A stretch of 10,852 bases of DNA, from assembly GCA_021443625.1 (NCBI GenBank), contig JABUTP010000024.1:3292-14143 (forward strand), in the 5' to 3' direction. The stretch comes from Bacteroidales bacterium. Its GTDB lineage: Bacteria; Bacteroidota; Bacteroidia; Bacteroidales; UBA932. Below are positions 1 to 6,694 of this stretch, piece by piece. The notes under the pieces were generated by a model, which searched no databases, was not told the DNA's origin, and worked only from the letters and a program-made list of their open reading frames with translations. Within the stretch, counting starts at the first letter, position 1. Every line of letters starts with the position of its first letter. Made by a program: the position numbers and the translations under genes.

Positions 1-642
1 GCCGAGTGGCTGCTCCAGAGGGGCATAGCGGTTGCGGTTGCCAAAACAAGCCTGCCCAACACCCACCACAAAGTGCCGCTTGCCGACATCCAGATGGTGA
101 TGCGCTATCTCCGCAACCATCAGGTGGAATGGGGCATCAAGAAGATTGGGGTGATGGGCTTCTCTGCCGGTGGCCATCTTGCCGCCAGCGCGTCTGTCCT
201 GTATGTTGACAGGGCAACCCGTCCCGACTTTTCTGTATTGTTCTATCCCGTGATTACTATGGATGCGGACGTTACCCATATCGGTACCAGAATGTGCCTT
301 ATGGGGAGGGACGGCAAGTGGAACGAACGCTCGGGCAGAACCATCGACGAATACTTCCGGCAGCGCAGGGAACACGACCGCCTCAGTGAATTCTATTCCC
401 TTGAGCGGCGCGTCACGGCGGACACCCCGCCAACCTATATTGTGCTGGGCTTTGACGACAAGGCCGTTAACCCTCTCAACAGCATTGACTACTATGCCAA
501 CCTGCTCAACTGCGGCGTACAGGCGGAACTGCACGTTCTGAGCAGCGCCCCCCACGGGTTCGGCTTCGACACCGAGATAGGGGAGGCCCGAGAAACTGTC
601 AGCGGCACCCTTGAGACGTGGTTGAAGCAGATGAATAAATAA
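1..642 (+). CDS. alpha/beta hydrolase, probable carbohydrate esterase (5'-truncated)
   Basis: This is the C-terminal 213 residues of an alpha/beta hydrolase; the start lies outside the window, and the open frame runs from base 1 to the TAA at 640-642. The nucleophile elbow GFSAGG is present (Ser at visible residue 55), with the acid Asp at 153 in the G-F-D-D-K-A-V loop and the His at 185 in PHGFGF, so the catalytic triad looks complete. The layout resembles bacterial acetyl- or feruloyl-esterase-like hydrolases (the BD-FAE kind) that remove acyl groups from plant polysaccharides; the substrate is inference. It is a paralogue of the next gene, which starts 21 bp downstream, so the two are probably co-transcribed. 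The segment that reads KYRLPNGH in the neighbour is KTSLPNTH here, a change near the substrate cleft. Signal peptide and oxyanion GGG motif are not visible because of the truncation. Confidence 0.85.
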   Translation, partial: AEWLLQRGIAVAVAKTSLPNTHHKVPLADIQMVMRYLRNHQVEWGIKKIGVMGFSAGGHLAASASVLYVDRATRPDFSVLFYPVITMDADVTHIGTRMCLMGRDGKWNERSGRTIDEYFRQRREHDRLSEFYSLERRVTADTPPTYIVLGFDDKAVNPLNSIDYYANLLNCGVQAELHVLSSAPHGFGFDTEIGEARETVSGTLETWLKQMNK

Positions 643-663
643 ACTTTTGACATTCAGAATACT

Positions 664-1731
664 ATGAGAAGATATATTGCAATTTGGACTATGGTTTTGG
701 CAACCGTGTTTGCGGCAATGCCTCTCGGGGCCAAATCTAAATACAAATACTACCCCGCAACAGAGTTGCGTCCCGACCAAACGGTGTTCCTCTATGCCAC
801 GGACGTCAGGAAAATTGTAAAATCGCTTCCCGACCCCGTCGTTTCGTCCAAAAGCGTGGAGACGCTCGCCCTTGTGCCGAAGGTCGAAAGCGGTCTTGCC
901 GGCGCGGAGGAGATGTTTTACCAGAACGGGGCCACCCGCAACATCAACGGCACCGCCCGCTTCGACTTGTATTTTCCCAAGAATCCCAACGGCCAGATGG
1001 TTGTGGTGATCCCCGGCGGCGGGTACGGATGCGTGTGCCATTTTGACGAAGGTTCATTGCCTGCAGAGTGGCTTGTGGAAAGGGGCATCACGGTGGCTGT
1101 GGCCAAATACCGCCTGCCCAACGGACATCCCGAAGTGCCGCTGGACGATATACAGACCATCCTCAACTATTGCAGGGAGAACGCCGCAGAGTGGGGCGTT
1201 TCGCAGGTGGGCGTGATGGGTTTCTCTGCCGGAGGCCATCTTGCGGCATACGCTTCCACTTTCTACTATGACGCGGCCACAAGGCCCGATTTTGCGGTGC
1301 TGTTTTATCCCGTCATCAATCTTCGAAGCGAGTTCGGACACGTGGAAACGGGTACCAATCTTATCGGCAACCCTCCGCAGGTAGCCGCTGACGCGGATGA
1401 AGAGGCACAGCGCGCCGCCGACCGCTCACTGCGCGAGTACAACCGCAAACTTGACCGTTATTGTCTCGAAAATGACGTCACCTACGATACACCTCCGACA
1501 TTCATCGTGCTCGGGGCAGACGATTCGATAGTCGATCCCGACAATGCCATCGTATATTTCAAAGCCTTGCACAAAAGCAACGTACCCACGGAGATGCACG
1601 TTTTCCGCAGTGGCCAGCACGGTTTCTCTTTCGTTTCGAGAAGATATGCCCCTTCAGACCTGCTCGGTGATTCCCGTACAGCTCTGGAAACGGCTCTGGA
1701 CCGCTGGTTGCGCTCTCTTCAACAGAAATAG
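664..1731 (+). CDS. secreted alpha/beta hydrolase, probable carbohydrate esterase
   Basis: A complete 355-residue alpha/beta hydrolase. The N-terminus (MRRY, then a hydrophobic stretch to about residue 22 ending LGA) is a signal peptide, so it acts in the periplasm or outside the cell. The oxyanion-hole motif PGGGYG lies at residues 117-122, the nucleophile Ser188 is in GFSAGG, Asp287 is in the G-A-D-D-S-I-V loop, and His319 is in GQHGFSF. These spacings fit the BD-FAE-like esterase family, whose characterised members cut acetyl or feruloyl esters from xylan-type glycans; the real substrate cannot be read from sequence. About 40 residues between the signal peptide and the hydrolase core match nothing I recognise. 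It is a tandem paralogue of the upstream partial gene, and rnhB follows after 3 bp, so all three may share a transcript. The ATG at 664 is supported by the signal peptide that starts there. Confidence 0.9.
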   Translation: MRRYIAIWTMVLATVFAAMPLGAKSKYKYYPATELRPDQTVFLYATDVRKIVKSLPDPVVSSKSVETLALVPKVESGLAGAEEMFYQNGATRNINGTARFDLYFPKNPNGQMVVVIPGGGYGCVCHFDEGSLPAEWLVERGITVAVAKYRLPNGHPEVPLDDIQTILNYCRENAAEWGVSQVGVMGFSAGGHLAAYASTFYYDAATRPDFAVLFYPVINLRSEFGHVETGTNLIGNPPQVAADADEEAQRAADRSLREYNRKLDRYCLENDVTYDTPPTFIVLGADDSIVDPDNAIVYFKALHKSNVPTEMHVFRSGQHGFSFVSRRYAPSDLLGDSRTALETALDRWLRSLQQK

Positions 1732-1734
1732 TGT

Positions 1735-2826
1735 ATGATTCTGCTTGCTCTCGACCGTTCCGGCGAACTGCTTGTGCCAGATGCCATAGCGGCTTCTACC
1801 GAAGCTGCCATAGCGGCCGCCGGCAATGCCGGCGAGCAGGTGAAACGGTTGGACTGGACAGGCCCTTCCGACGAATTTGTGGAGGCGGTGCGCACGAGCC
1901 GGATGGTTATAGCCTGCACCTCCCATCTCGACCAGAAGGCAATGCGGAGCGGGGCGATGGGGAAGCTGGCCGCTCTGTGCCGCAAATGCTACCGCCGGTT
2001 GTATGCAGTGTGTGTGCAGAGCGCCATCACTCACCACTGCGATATCTGCGACATCGCTCTCGAACACGGGGACCTGCGCTTCAGAGTGGCTTCGTGGTGC
2101 AGTTCGGCTTGGCGCAGTTCCTATCTGTCGCTTGATATGGGGCTGTTCGGAGGCTCCACTACGGACATTCTGCCTTACCGGGTGATAGCGGGGTGCGACG
2201 AAGCGGGCAGGGGCCCCCTTGCAGGTCCGGTGTATGCAGCGGCCGTCATTCTGCCCGAAGGGTTCTGGCACCCTCTCTTGCGGGATTCAAAAAAAATGAC
2301 TGCCGCCGAGAGAACCCAGATGCGCGCCATCATAGAAAAAGAGGCCCTCGCCTGGTGTGTGGAAAGTGTCTCCGCCGCCGAAATAGACGAGATAAATATC
2401 CTGCAGGCGTCGCTCAAGGCGATGCGGAAGGCTCTCTGCGGTATAGAACGGCAGCAGGGCATCGCGCCGGACCTGATTCTGGTGGATGGGACAATGTTCC
2501 ACCCCTACAACACTCTGAAAGGGATTCCGGTACCCCACAAATGCATTGTCAAAGGGGATTCTAAAGTTCCCGAAATCTCCGCCGCATCCATTCTGGCCAA
2601 GACCCACAGGGACGAATATATGATGGAACTTGACAGACAGTATCCCCAGTACGGCTTCTCCCACAATCAGGGTTATCCCACCGAAGAACACCGTATGGCC
2701 ATAGAGAAATTCGGACTGACGCCGCACCACCGGAAGAGTTTCTCGGTGAAGCCGCTGCCTGTTGCCGAAAGCCGGAATGGGGGTGAAGAAAATGCCCCGG
2801 ACGTCTTTGCCGTAGTCAAGAGGTAG
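1735..2826 (+). CDS. rnhB: ribonuclease HII with unusual N-terminal extension
   Basis: From about residue 148 of this 363-residue reading frame the protein is a clear RNase HII, which cuts RNA in RNA-DNA hybrids and starts removal of misincorporated ribonucleotides. Evidence is the GCDEAGRGPLAGP block (acidic pair Asp155, Glu156), D-S-K-K-M, Asp251 in ILVDG, Asp293 in THRDEYM, and the ISAASILAK helix, so all four metal-binding acids are present. RNase HII proteins are usually near 200 residues. Here the frame is open for about 134 codons upstream of the in-frame ATG at 2137, with codon choice like the rest of the gene. The extension looks alternating alpha/beta for residues 1-70, then has C82-x2-C85 and C102-x2-C105 with His100 and His101. 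Two readings are possible: a fused N-terminal domain starting at 1735, 3 bp after the upstream stop, or RnhB starting at 2137 (229 residues) after an unrecognised in-frame segment. I favour the long form without certainty. Confidence 0.85.
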   Translation: MILLALDRSGELLVPDAIAASTEAAIAAAGNAGEQVKRLDWTGPSDEFVEAVRTSRMVIACTSHLDQKAMRSGAMGKLAALCRKCYRRLYAVCVQSAITHHCDICDIALEHGDLRFRVASWCSSAWRSSYLSLDMGLFGGSTTDILPYRVIAGCDEAGRGPLAGPVYAAAVILPEGFWHPLLRDSKKMTAAERTQMRAIIEKEALAWCVESVSAAEIDEINILQASLKAMRKALCGIERQQGIAPDLILVDGTMFHPYNTLKGIPVPHKCIVKGDSKVPEISAASILAKTHRDEYMMELDRQYPQYGFSHNQGYPTEEHRMAIEKFGLTPHHRKSFSVKPLPVAESRNGGEENAPDVFAVVKR

Positions 2827-2835
2827 TTACGCAAA

Positions 2836-2864
2836 CGTTGCAACCCTTTTAGCGGGGTGCAACG
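2836..2864. terminator. inverted repeat between convergent genes, weak terminator candidate
   Basis: Arms at 2836-2846 and 2854-2864 are complementary at 10 of 11 positions with a 7-base loop. It sits between the convergent rnhB and adenosine deaminase genes, where a bidirectional terminator would be expected. Neither side has a strong U tract, and the deaminase stop codon (2849-2851) falls inside the loop, so its role as a terminator is uncertain. Confidence 0.4.
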
Positions 2865-4099
2865 ATGCGCTTGATATCCTTCAGACTCAAATCCCAGTTG
2901 AGATAGGCCGCAACCAGATCGTCGGTGATGTAATTGGTTTTGAAAAACGCGCAGTCATCGCTGCTGATTGAGACATTGAGCCCCTGCTTTACATATTGCG
3001 CTGCGGGGTGCTGGCGCAAATCGGCTACATAGCCCAGGAGCTGGTTGCTCAGAGGGCAGACCTCCAGCATTACCTGGCGCTTCTTCATATCTTCCACAGC
3101 ATCGGGGAACATATATGAGTTGAGTCCGTGTCCGATGCGGTCATAACCCAACTCTGCGGCGATTGCCACATTGCGGTTCCAATCCTGGACACTCTCGCCG
3201 GCGTGCATTATGATGGGGATGTCGTATTTTCTGAAGACCGGCGCATAATATTCGAGGTTCCGGTCGCAATCTTCGCATCCCACGAGGTCGAAGCCAATCA
3301 CGAACCCGGGGTATTGGCGGGCCATCTCAACCGCTTTCTCAACGCTGGCCGCAACAACTTCCTGATCTGTTCCCTTGTACCCCGCATAAATCATCCTCAT
3401 GGAGAAATCCGGGTATTTCTCGAGGACCTTCTCATAAATCTGGTGATAGAGGGCGATGTTCTCATCGAGAGAGTAACGATGGCCGTTCTCGTCGAATATG
3501 AGTTGCCCAATGAAGCGGAAATCCACTCCGCTGAGTCCTTCCGCAGCCATATCGAGCATTGCCTTTTCCAGAATTTTGACGAACTGGGGACGGTAGCAGA
3601 CGAGGGCTTTGGTCCTGTCGAAGATGTTTTCGAAATGGGGCCATATTTCGGGGCCCACCTTGCTCATGTCGGTGGTGCAGAGCGATACCAGCTCCTCCTT
3701 GAAGTTGGGACGTTCGGCGGCCGCCTCTTTAATCGGCTTCCATCCGCAGGGGATTTCCCCGTTTTCGAACCATTGGCGGTATGCCATCTGACCATACACG
3801 TAGCTGGAAGTCGTGTCCCAGAGATAAACGTAGGCATCGTCCGACTCCATGGCCAGTTCTACCGCATAGGCAATGTCGTAAGTGGCCTCGATATGGGCGT
3901 GAAAGAGCCTTCCCTTGGGCATTCTGTAGAAATACTTATAGAGCTCCGTCTCCCTCAAGGCGGGGATGGCTTTCTGGAAATCGCTGTGGATAAGCCCCTC
4001 TGTGTCGGCTTTCAAAAGCTGGCGGCGCATATTGTTGAGGCGCCTTTCAAGAATACAATCACTTATTGACATACAACTGCTGGTTAAAATCAAACCCAA
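2849..4099 (-). CDS. secreted ADA2-like adenosine deaminase family protein, C-terminus short
   Basis: A metal-dependent deaminase of the adenosine deaminase/ADGF (ADA2-like) family, expected to turn adenosine or deoxyadenosine into the inosine form. With the TTG at 4099 as residue 1, the zinc-binding HAH is at 67-69 in GRLFHAHIEAT, HAGES with His299 and catalytic Glu302, RIGHG with His324, EVCPLSNQ near 346-353, and the SSDD metal Asp pair at 381-382. All catalytic residues are therefore present, although SSDD is followed by Cys where Pro is usual. The frame ends at LKDIKRIV plus four residues, where relatives normally continue through an N-S-I-x-Y-S helix for several dozen residues. A hydrophobic stretch ending TSSC suggests a lipoprotein or secreted protein, but the stretch continues in frame upstream of 4099 without ATG, GTG or TTG, so the start is unsettled; the ATG at about 4072 would lose the signal. 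It is divergent from the 5'-nucleotidase gene. Confidence 0.82.
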   Translation of the reverse strand: MGLILTSSCMSISDCILERRLNNMRRQLLKADTEGLIHSDFQKAIPALRETELYKYFYRMPKGRLFHAHIEATYDIAYAVELAMESDDAYVYLWDTTSSYVYGQMAYRQWFENGEIPCGWKPIKEAAAERPNFKEELVSLCTTDMSKVGPEIWPHFENIFDRTKALVCYRPQFVKILEKAMLDMAAEGLSGVDFRFIGQLIFDENGHRYSLDENIALYHQIYEKVLEKYPDFSMRMIYAGYKGTDQEVVAASVEKAVEMARQYPGFVIGFDLVGCEDCDRNLEYYAPVFRKYDIPIIMHAGESVQDWNRNVAIAAELGYDRIGHGLNSYMFPDAVEDMKKRQVMLEVCPLSNQLLGYVADLRQHPAAQYVKQGLNVSISSDDCAFFKTNYITDDLVAAYLNWDLSLKDIKRIVAPR

Positions 4100-4176
4100 A
4101 AATACAAAAAAAATAAGAATGCGGTTTTGCGTAATTACATTGTTGCCCGAATTGATGGAAAAACTGATGGCGGCTG

Positions 4177-4184
4177 CAAATATA
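4177..4184 (-). promoter_or_regulatory. candidate -7 element for the adenosine deaminase gene
   Basis: On the minus strand this reads TATATTTG, a perfect match to the Bacteroidota -7 pattern TAnnTTTG. No good TTTG lies 19-21 bases upstream, so the -33 box is poor. If used, transcription would start near 4171, which places the translation start between there and about 4072. Other matches to the pattern occur in this AT-rich gap (for example minus strand 4278-4285). Confidence 0.4.
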
Positions 4185-4238
4185 TCAACTCTGCTTGAAA
4201 TATTGTGTTTTTGTGTTACATTGCAACCAAACGTGCCG

Positions 4239-4246
4239 TATCTTTG
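4239..4246 (+). promoter_or_regulatory. candidate -7 element for the 5'-nucleotidase gene
   Basis: TATCTTTG matches the Bacteroidota -7 pattern TAnnTTTG exactly. The nearest upstream TTTG ends at 4213, leaving 25 bases instead of the usual 19-21, so the -33 box is imperfect. A start near 4253 would put the following decamer repeats in an 80-nt 5' untranslated leader. Confidence 0.45.
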
Positions 4247-4271
4247 TTACGATTTGGAATCGTTTGCCAGA

Positions 4272-4331
4272 CGTTTCCAAACGTATATAGCCGTTTATAA
4301 TCGTTTATAACCATTTATATCCGTTTTGTTA
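4272..4331 (+). repeat. run of 10-bp tandem repeats, CGTTTATAAN-like
   Basis: Six consecutive 10-bp units start at 4272, 4282, 4292, 4302, 4312 and 4322. They read CGTTTCCAAA, CGTATATAGC, CGTTTATAAT, CGTTTATAAC, CATTTATATC and CGTTTTGTTA, then CG and the ATG of the nucleotidase gene at 4334. A further CGTTTGCCAG at 4261 is out of step by one base. The core CGTTTATAA is perfect in the middle two units and degenerate outward. The period is close to one helical turn, so every unit would face the same side of the DNA. Function is unknown: it could be a multi-site regulator binding region, a curved AT-rich leader, or drifted slippage repeats. Confidence 0.7.
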
Positions 4332-4333
4332 CG

Positions 4334-5917
4334 ATGAAAACCGTAAGACTCCTTCCATTTATGCTTGTTGCCGCCTTGTCTATGCAAGGATGTTCCGCCA
4401 AAAGCGGGGAATACGACATTGACGTGTGCGTTGTTACAGACGTTCACGGACAATATTTCAATCTTGACTACGACAATGTTCAGAGAGAGTCATCCCTGTC
4501 AAAATTCTCATCTTTCGTGGCCAGTCTTCGCAATATGGGTAAAGCGTTTGTCCTGATAGACAACGGGGACAACCTCCAGGGGGACAATGCCGCCTACTAT
4601 TTCAACTACGTGGATACCGTCTCGCCCCACATCTACGGCAGGATAGCCAACCGGCTGGGTTTCGATGCGATTGTTGTAGGCAACCACGACTTAGAGACCT
4701 CCCATAAGGTTTATGACAGGGTGAGGGAACAATACAATATGCCGCTTCTGGCGGCAAATGCCCTCAAGGCAGACGGCAAATGTTATTTCGACGAGTATGT
4801 CACGCTGAAGCGGGGCGGGCTGCGCGTCACCGTCATAGGATTCACAAACCCTTCGGTAGTGAATTGGATTGCGAAGGATTCCTACAGCGGGATTGAGATT
4901 CGCGACAACGATTTGGAATTTGTACAGGGGGTGGTTGACCGGATTGTTTCAAAAGAGCATCCGGATTTGACAATAGTCGCCCTTCATGCGGGCAGCGGTG
5001 ACGGTTCCCCATCCAGGGAAAACAATGCCCTCTACCTCGCCAGAAATCTGCAGAACGTGGATATGGTCATCGGCGGACACGACCACAGGACTCTTTCGGA
5101 AACCACTCCGCAGGGGGTGGTTTACTGCAACCCCGGATGCAAAGCCAGAAATGTCGGGATTTGCTCGTTCAAACTGCATTACGAAAAGGGCAGGCGCACG
5201 TCTGTGGAGTCTGAACAGGAGATGCTTCCGATTGTGGGATTCAAGAAAGATTATGAGTTTGACACCGCTTTCGAGGAAGATTGGTTTGCGGTTGCGGAGT
5301 TTTCACACCGCAGGGTATGTACGTTCACCGGGAATCTGGTGTTTGACGAAGCCAAAGATGCCCCTTCGGCCTATATGAACCTCCTGTTTGCCGTGCAGAA
5401 GAGTTATTCGGGCGCGGACATCACATTCGCGGCCCCGTTGTCATCCCGCGGCACCATTTACGCGGGAGATGTCGATTTCAATGCCCTGTTCAAGATTTAT
5501 CCTTTTGAAAACCAACTCTATACCGTGGATATGACGGGACGCCAGATTAAGGATTATCTGGAATATTCCTACCATCACTGGCTGTCGGGCATCAAGCCCC
5601 CGTTCAGTTATGATTCGGCAAGCGATATTGTCTATAAGGTTCACCGCAACAATCCCTGTGGAGAGCGGGTTGAGATTGTCTCGATGGCAGACGGCGCACC
5701 GTTCTTCATGGACAAGGTCTATAAGGTTGCAATGACTTCCTACAGGGCAATGGGTGGGGACGGCCTGCTGGGAGAGGGGGCCGGTATGGATGTCTCCCAT
5801 CCCGAAAATTACGTCGTGGCCAAAGGGAGGCAGATACGCGACCTTCTGTATGATTATCTGCTGCAGGCGGGCGAATATACCCCTACGGCCAATACGAACT
5901 GGGAGTTCGTGGATTGA
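4334..5917 (+). CDS. lipoprotein 5'-nucleotidase / metallophosphoesterase (UshA/YfkN-like)
   Basis: A 527-residue two-domain 5'-nucleotidase that would release phosphate and nucleosides from extracellular nucleotides or related phosphoesters. The N-terminus is a lipoprotein signal (hydrophobic run then S-M-Q-G-C, Cys20). The calcineurin-like domain has D36-x-H38 in TDVHGQ, Asp79 in NGDNLQGD, GNHD at 116-119, His218 in LHAGS and GGHDH at 247-251, so the full two-metal set is present. The C-terminal 5'-nucleotidase domain (about 325-515) shows APLSSRG near 367-373, YPFEN at 389-393 and TSYRAMGGDG at 468-477, which form the nucleotide-binding part. Length and domain order are normal for the family; substrate preference (AMP, UDP-sugar or cyclic nucleotide) cannot be told. 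It is divergent from the adenosine deaminase gene, which could act on adenosine made here. It ends 3 bp from the convergent SGNH gene with no visible terminator between. Confidence 0.93.
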   Translation: MKTVRLLPFMLVAALSMQGCSAKSGEYDIDVCVVTDVHGQYFNLDYDNVQRESSLSKFSSFVASLRNMGKAFVLIDNGDNLQGDNAAYYFNYVDTVSPHIYGRIANRLGFDAIVVGNHDLETSHKVYDRVREQYNMPLLAANALKADGKCYFDEYVTLKRGGLRVTVIGFTNPSVVNWIAKDSYSGIEIRDNDLEFVQGVVDRIVSKEHPDLTIVALHAGSGDGSPSRENNALYLARNLQNVDMVIGGHDHRTLSETTPQGVVYCNPGCKARNVGICSFKLHYEKGRRTSVESEQEMLPIVGFKKDYEFDTAFEEDWFAVAEFSHRRVCTFTGNLVFDEAKDAPSAYMNLLFAVQKSYSGADITFAAPLSSRGTIYAGDVDFNALFKIYPFENQLYTVDMTGRQIKDYLEYSYHHWLSGIKPPFSYDSASDIVYKVHRNNPCGERVEIVSMADGAPFFMDKVYKVAMTSYRAMGGDGLLGEGAGMDVSHPENYVVAKGRQIRDLLYDYLLQAGEYTPTANTNWEFVD

Positions 5918-5920
5918 GTT

Positions 5921-6598
5921 TTACTTTACAACCTCCTTCAACTGGTCGCAGATGGCCTGCATTCCCGCAAAGGTGGGGTGGCCGCTGTGTTTTTCGATGT
6001 CGTGCAACTCGACGAGCTTCGCACCCATCCTGCCGCATATCGTTTTGGTGGACTCGGTCACGCCTTCGCTGAGTTCGGAGTTCAGGATATAGTAGATGTC
6101 GGCCTTTCTGTACTGCTTCCGGAGCTGGTAGATAAGTTGTGCCAATGCCGGACGGAAGCAGAGGCAGTCATCCTCGGTAACCCCCTTCCTGTCATAGTTG
6201 TATTCTCCGATGGGGGCCCCTGCCCACGAATCGTTGGTCCCTCCGAACACGAAAATTATGTCGGGATTGCCGAGCAGGCCCGAACGGGCGCGGAAAGATG
6301 TGGTTCTGACGTCATTGCCGCGGTAGCCGGTGTTGCATATCGTGGTGCCGCCCCAGGAGTCGTTGGCCTCCAGCACATAGTTGCCCGAAGCCACAAAAAG
6401 ACCCCACCAGGTTTGGGACGGGTCGGTCACGCCACACTCTTCATTTGGATAGAAGGGGGCGTATCCTTGGGGGATGACCCCTTCGAATGTGGAATATGAG
6501 TCTCCCAGAACAGAGACTTTCAACGGACGTTTGGTTTTGGCGTCAGCCGAAACGGCGATCAGCAGGACGGCGAGAGTCAGAGTAAGCAGTTTTTTCAT
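5921..6598 (-). CDS. secreted SGNH/GDSL hydrolase
   Basis: A 225-residue esterase/lipase-fold hydrolase. MKKLL followed by a hydrophobic run ending S-A-D-A at residue 20 is a classical signal peptide without a lipobox, so the protein is exported. Block I is LGDSYS with nucleophile Ser34, the block II Gly lies in SWGGTT (about 84), block III is GGTND with Asn122, and block V is GHPTFAGM with His207. The usual Asp three residues before the catalytic His is absent (that position is His204); Asp200 in the D-I-E-K segment is the likely replacement, a pattern I recall from other Bacteroidota members. Such enzymes often deacylate glycans, which suits the esterases and glycosidases here, but the substrate is unknown. 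It is divergent from the GH27 pair across a 121-bp promoter region and convergent with the nucleotidase gene. Confidence 0.88.
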   Translation of the reverse strand: MKKLLTLTLAVLLIAVSADAKTKRPLKVSVLGDSYSTFEGVIPQGYAPFYPNEECGVTDPSQTWWGLFVASGNYVLEANDSWGGTTICNTGYRGNDVRTTSFRARSGLLGNPDIIFVFGGTNDSWAGAPIGEYNYDRKGVTEDDCLCFRPALAQLIYQLRKQYRKADIYYILNSELSEGVTESTKTICGRMGAKLVELHDIEKHSGHPTFAGMQAICDQLKEVVK

Positions 6599-6620
6599 AA
6601 CAATCTTGATTTGCGGAGCG

Positions 6621-6651
6621 TGAAGTTACCAAATAACCGCCAAATTGCAAA
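6621..6651 (-). promoter_or_regulatory. candidate promoter for the SGNH hydrolase gene
   Basis: On the minus strand, TTTG (6648-6651), 19 bases, then TAACTTCA (6621-6628), which matches TAnnTTTG at all but two positions. The implied start lies near 6614, about 15 bases before the ATG at 6598. Spacing is good and the -7 box is degenerate. Confidence 0.45.
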
Positions 6652-6669
6652 ATGGCGAATGATTTGGCG
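6638..6669. promoter_or_regulatory. inverted repeat, candidate operator between divergent genes
   Basis: Perfect 8-bp arms CGCCAAAT (6638-6645) and ATTTGGCG (6662-6669) flank a 16-bp spacer. The right arm contains the -33 TTTG of the plus-strand GH27 promoter, and the left arm lies between the -33 and -7 boxes proposed for the minus-strand SGNH gene. A dimeric regulator bound here could control both directions. No regulator gene is in the window, so the binding protein is unknown. Confidence 0.45.
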
Positions 6670-6694
6670 TTTCACTCCTTATGTAGTAACTTTA
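6663..6694 (+). promoter_or_regulatory. candidate promoter for the GH27 pair
   Basis: TTTG at 6663-6666, a 20-base spacer, then TAACTTTA at 6687-6694, one mismatch from TAnnTTTG. Spacing is that expected for the Bacteroidota primary sigma factor. The implied start is near 6701, about 20 bases before the ATG at 6720. Confidence 0.6.

Noticed and set aside
1888..2010. Weak resemblance of the RnhB extension (MVIACTSHLDQK...GK) to the C-terminal ITGEGRxDxQT-GK region of glycerate kinases
   Set aside because: Only a few scattered residues agree, the key Gly-Glu-Gly part is missing, and the following CxxC pairs do not fit that family. Kept only as a lead for profile searches.
1654..2271. Minus-strand open frame covering the RNase HII N-terminal extension
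   Set aside because: It was considered as the real gene in this stretch, but its translation is rich in residues typical of shadow frames, and the plus-strand frame continues smoothly into RnhB with matching codon use.
3128..4069. Long open frame on the plus strand opposite the adenosine deaminase gene
   Set aside because: The minus-strand deaminase has all catalytic motifs in order; the plus-strand frame has no domain and arises from the complementary codon pattern.
4261..4333. Decamer repeats read as a CRISPR-like array
   Set aside because: Units are 10 bp, contiguous, without spacers and degenerate, and no cas gene is nearby.
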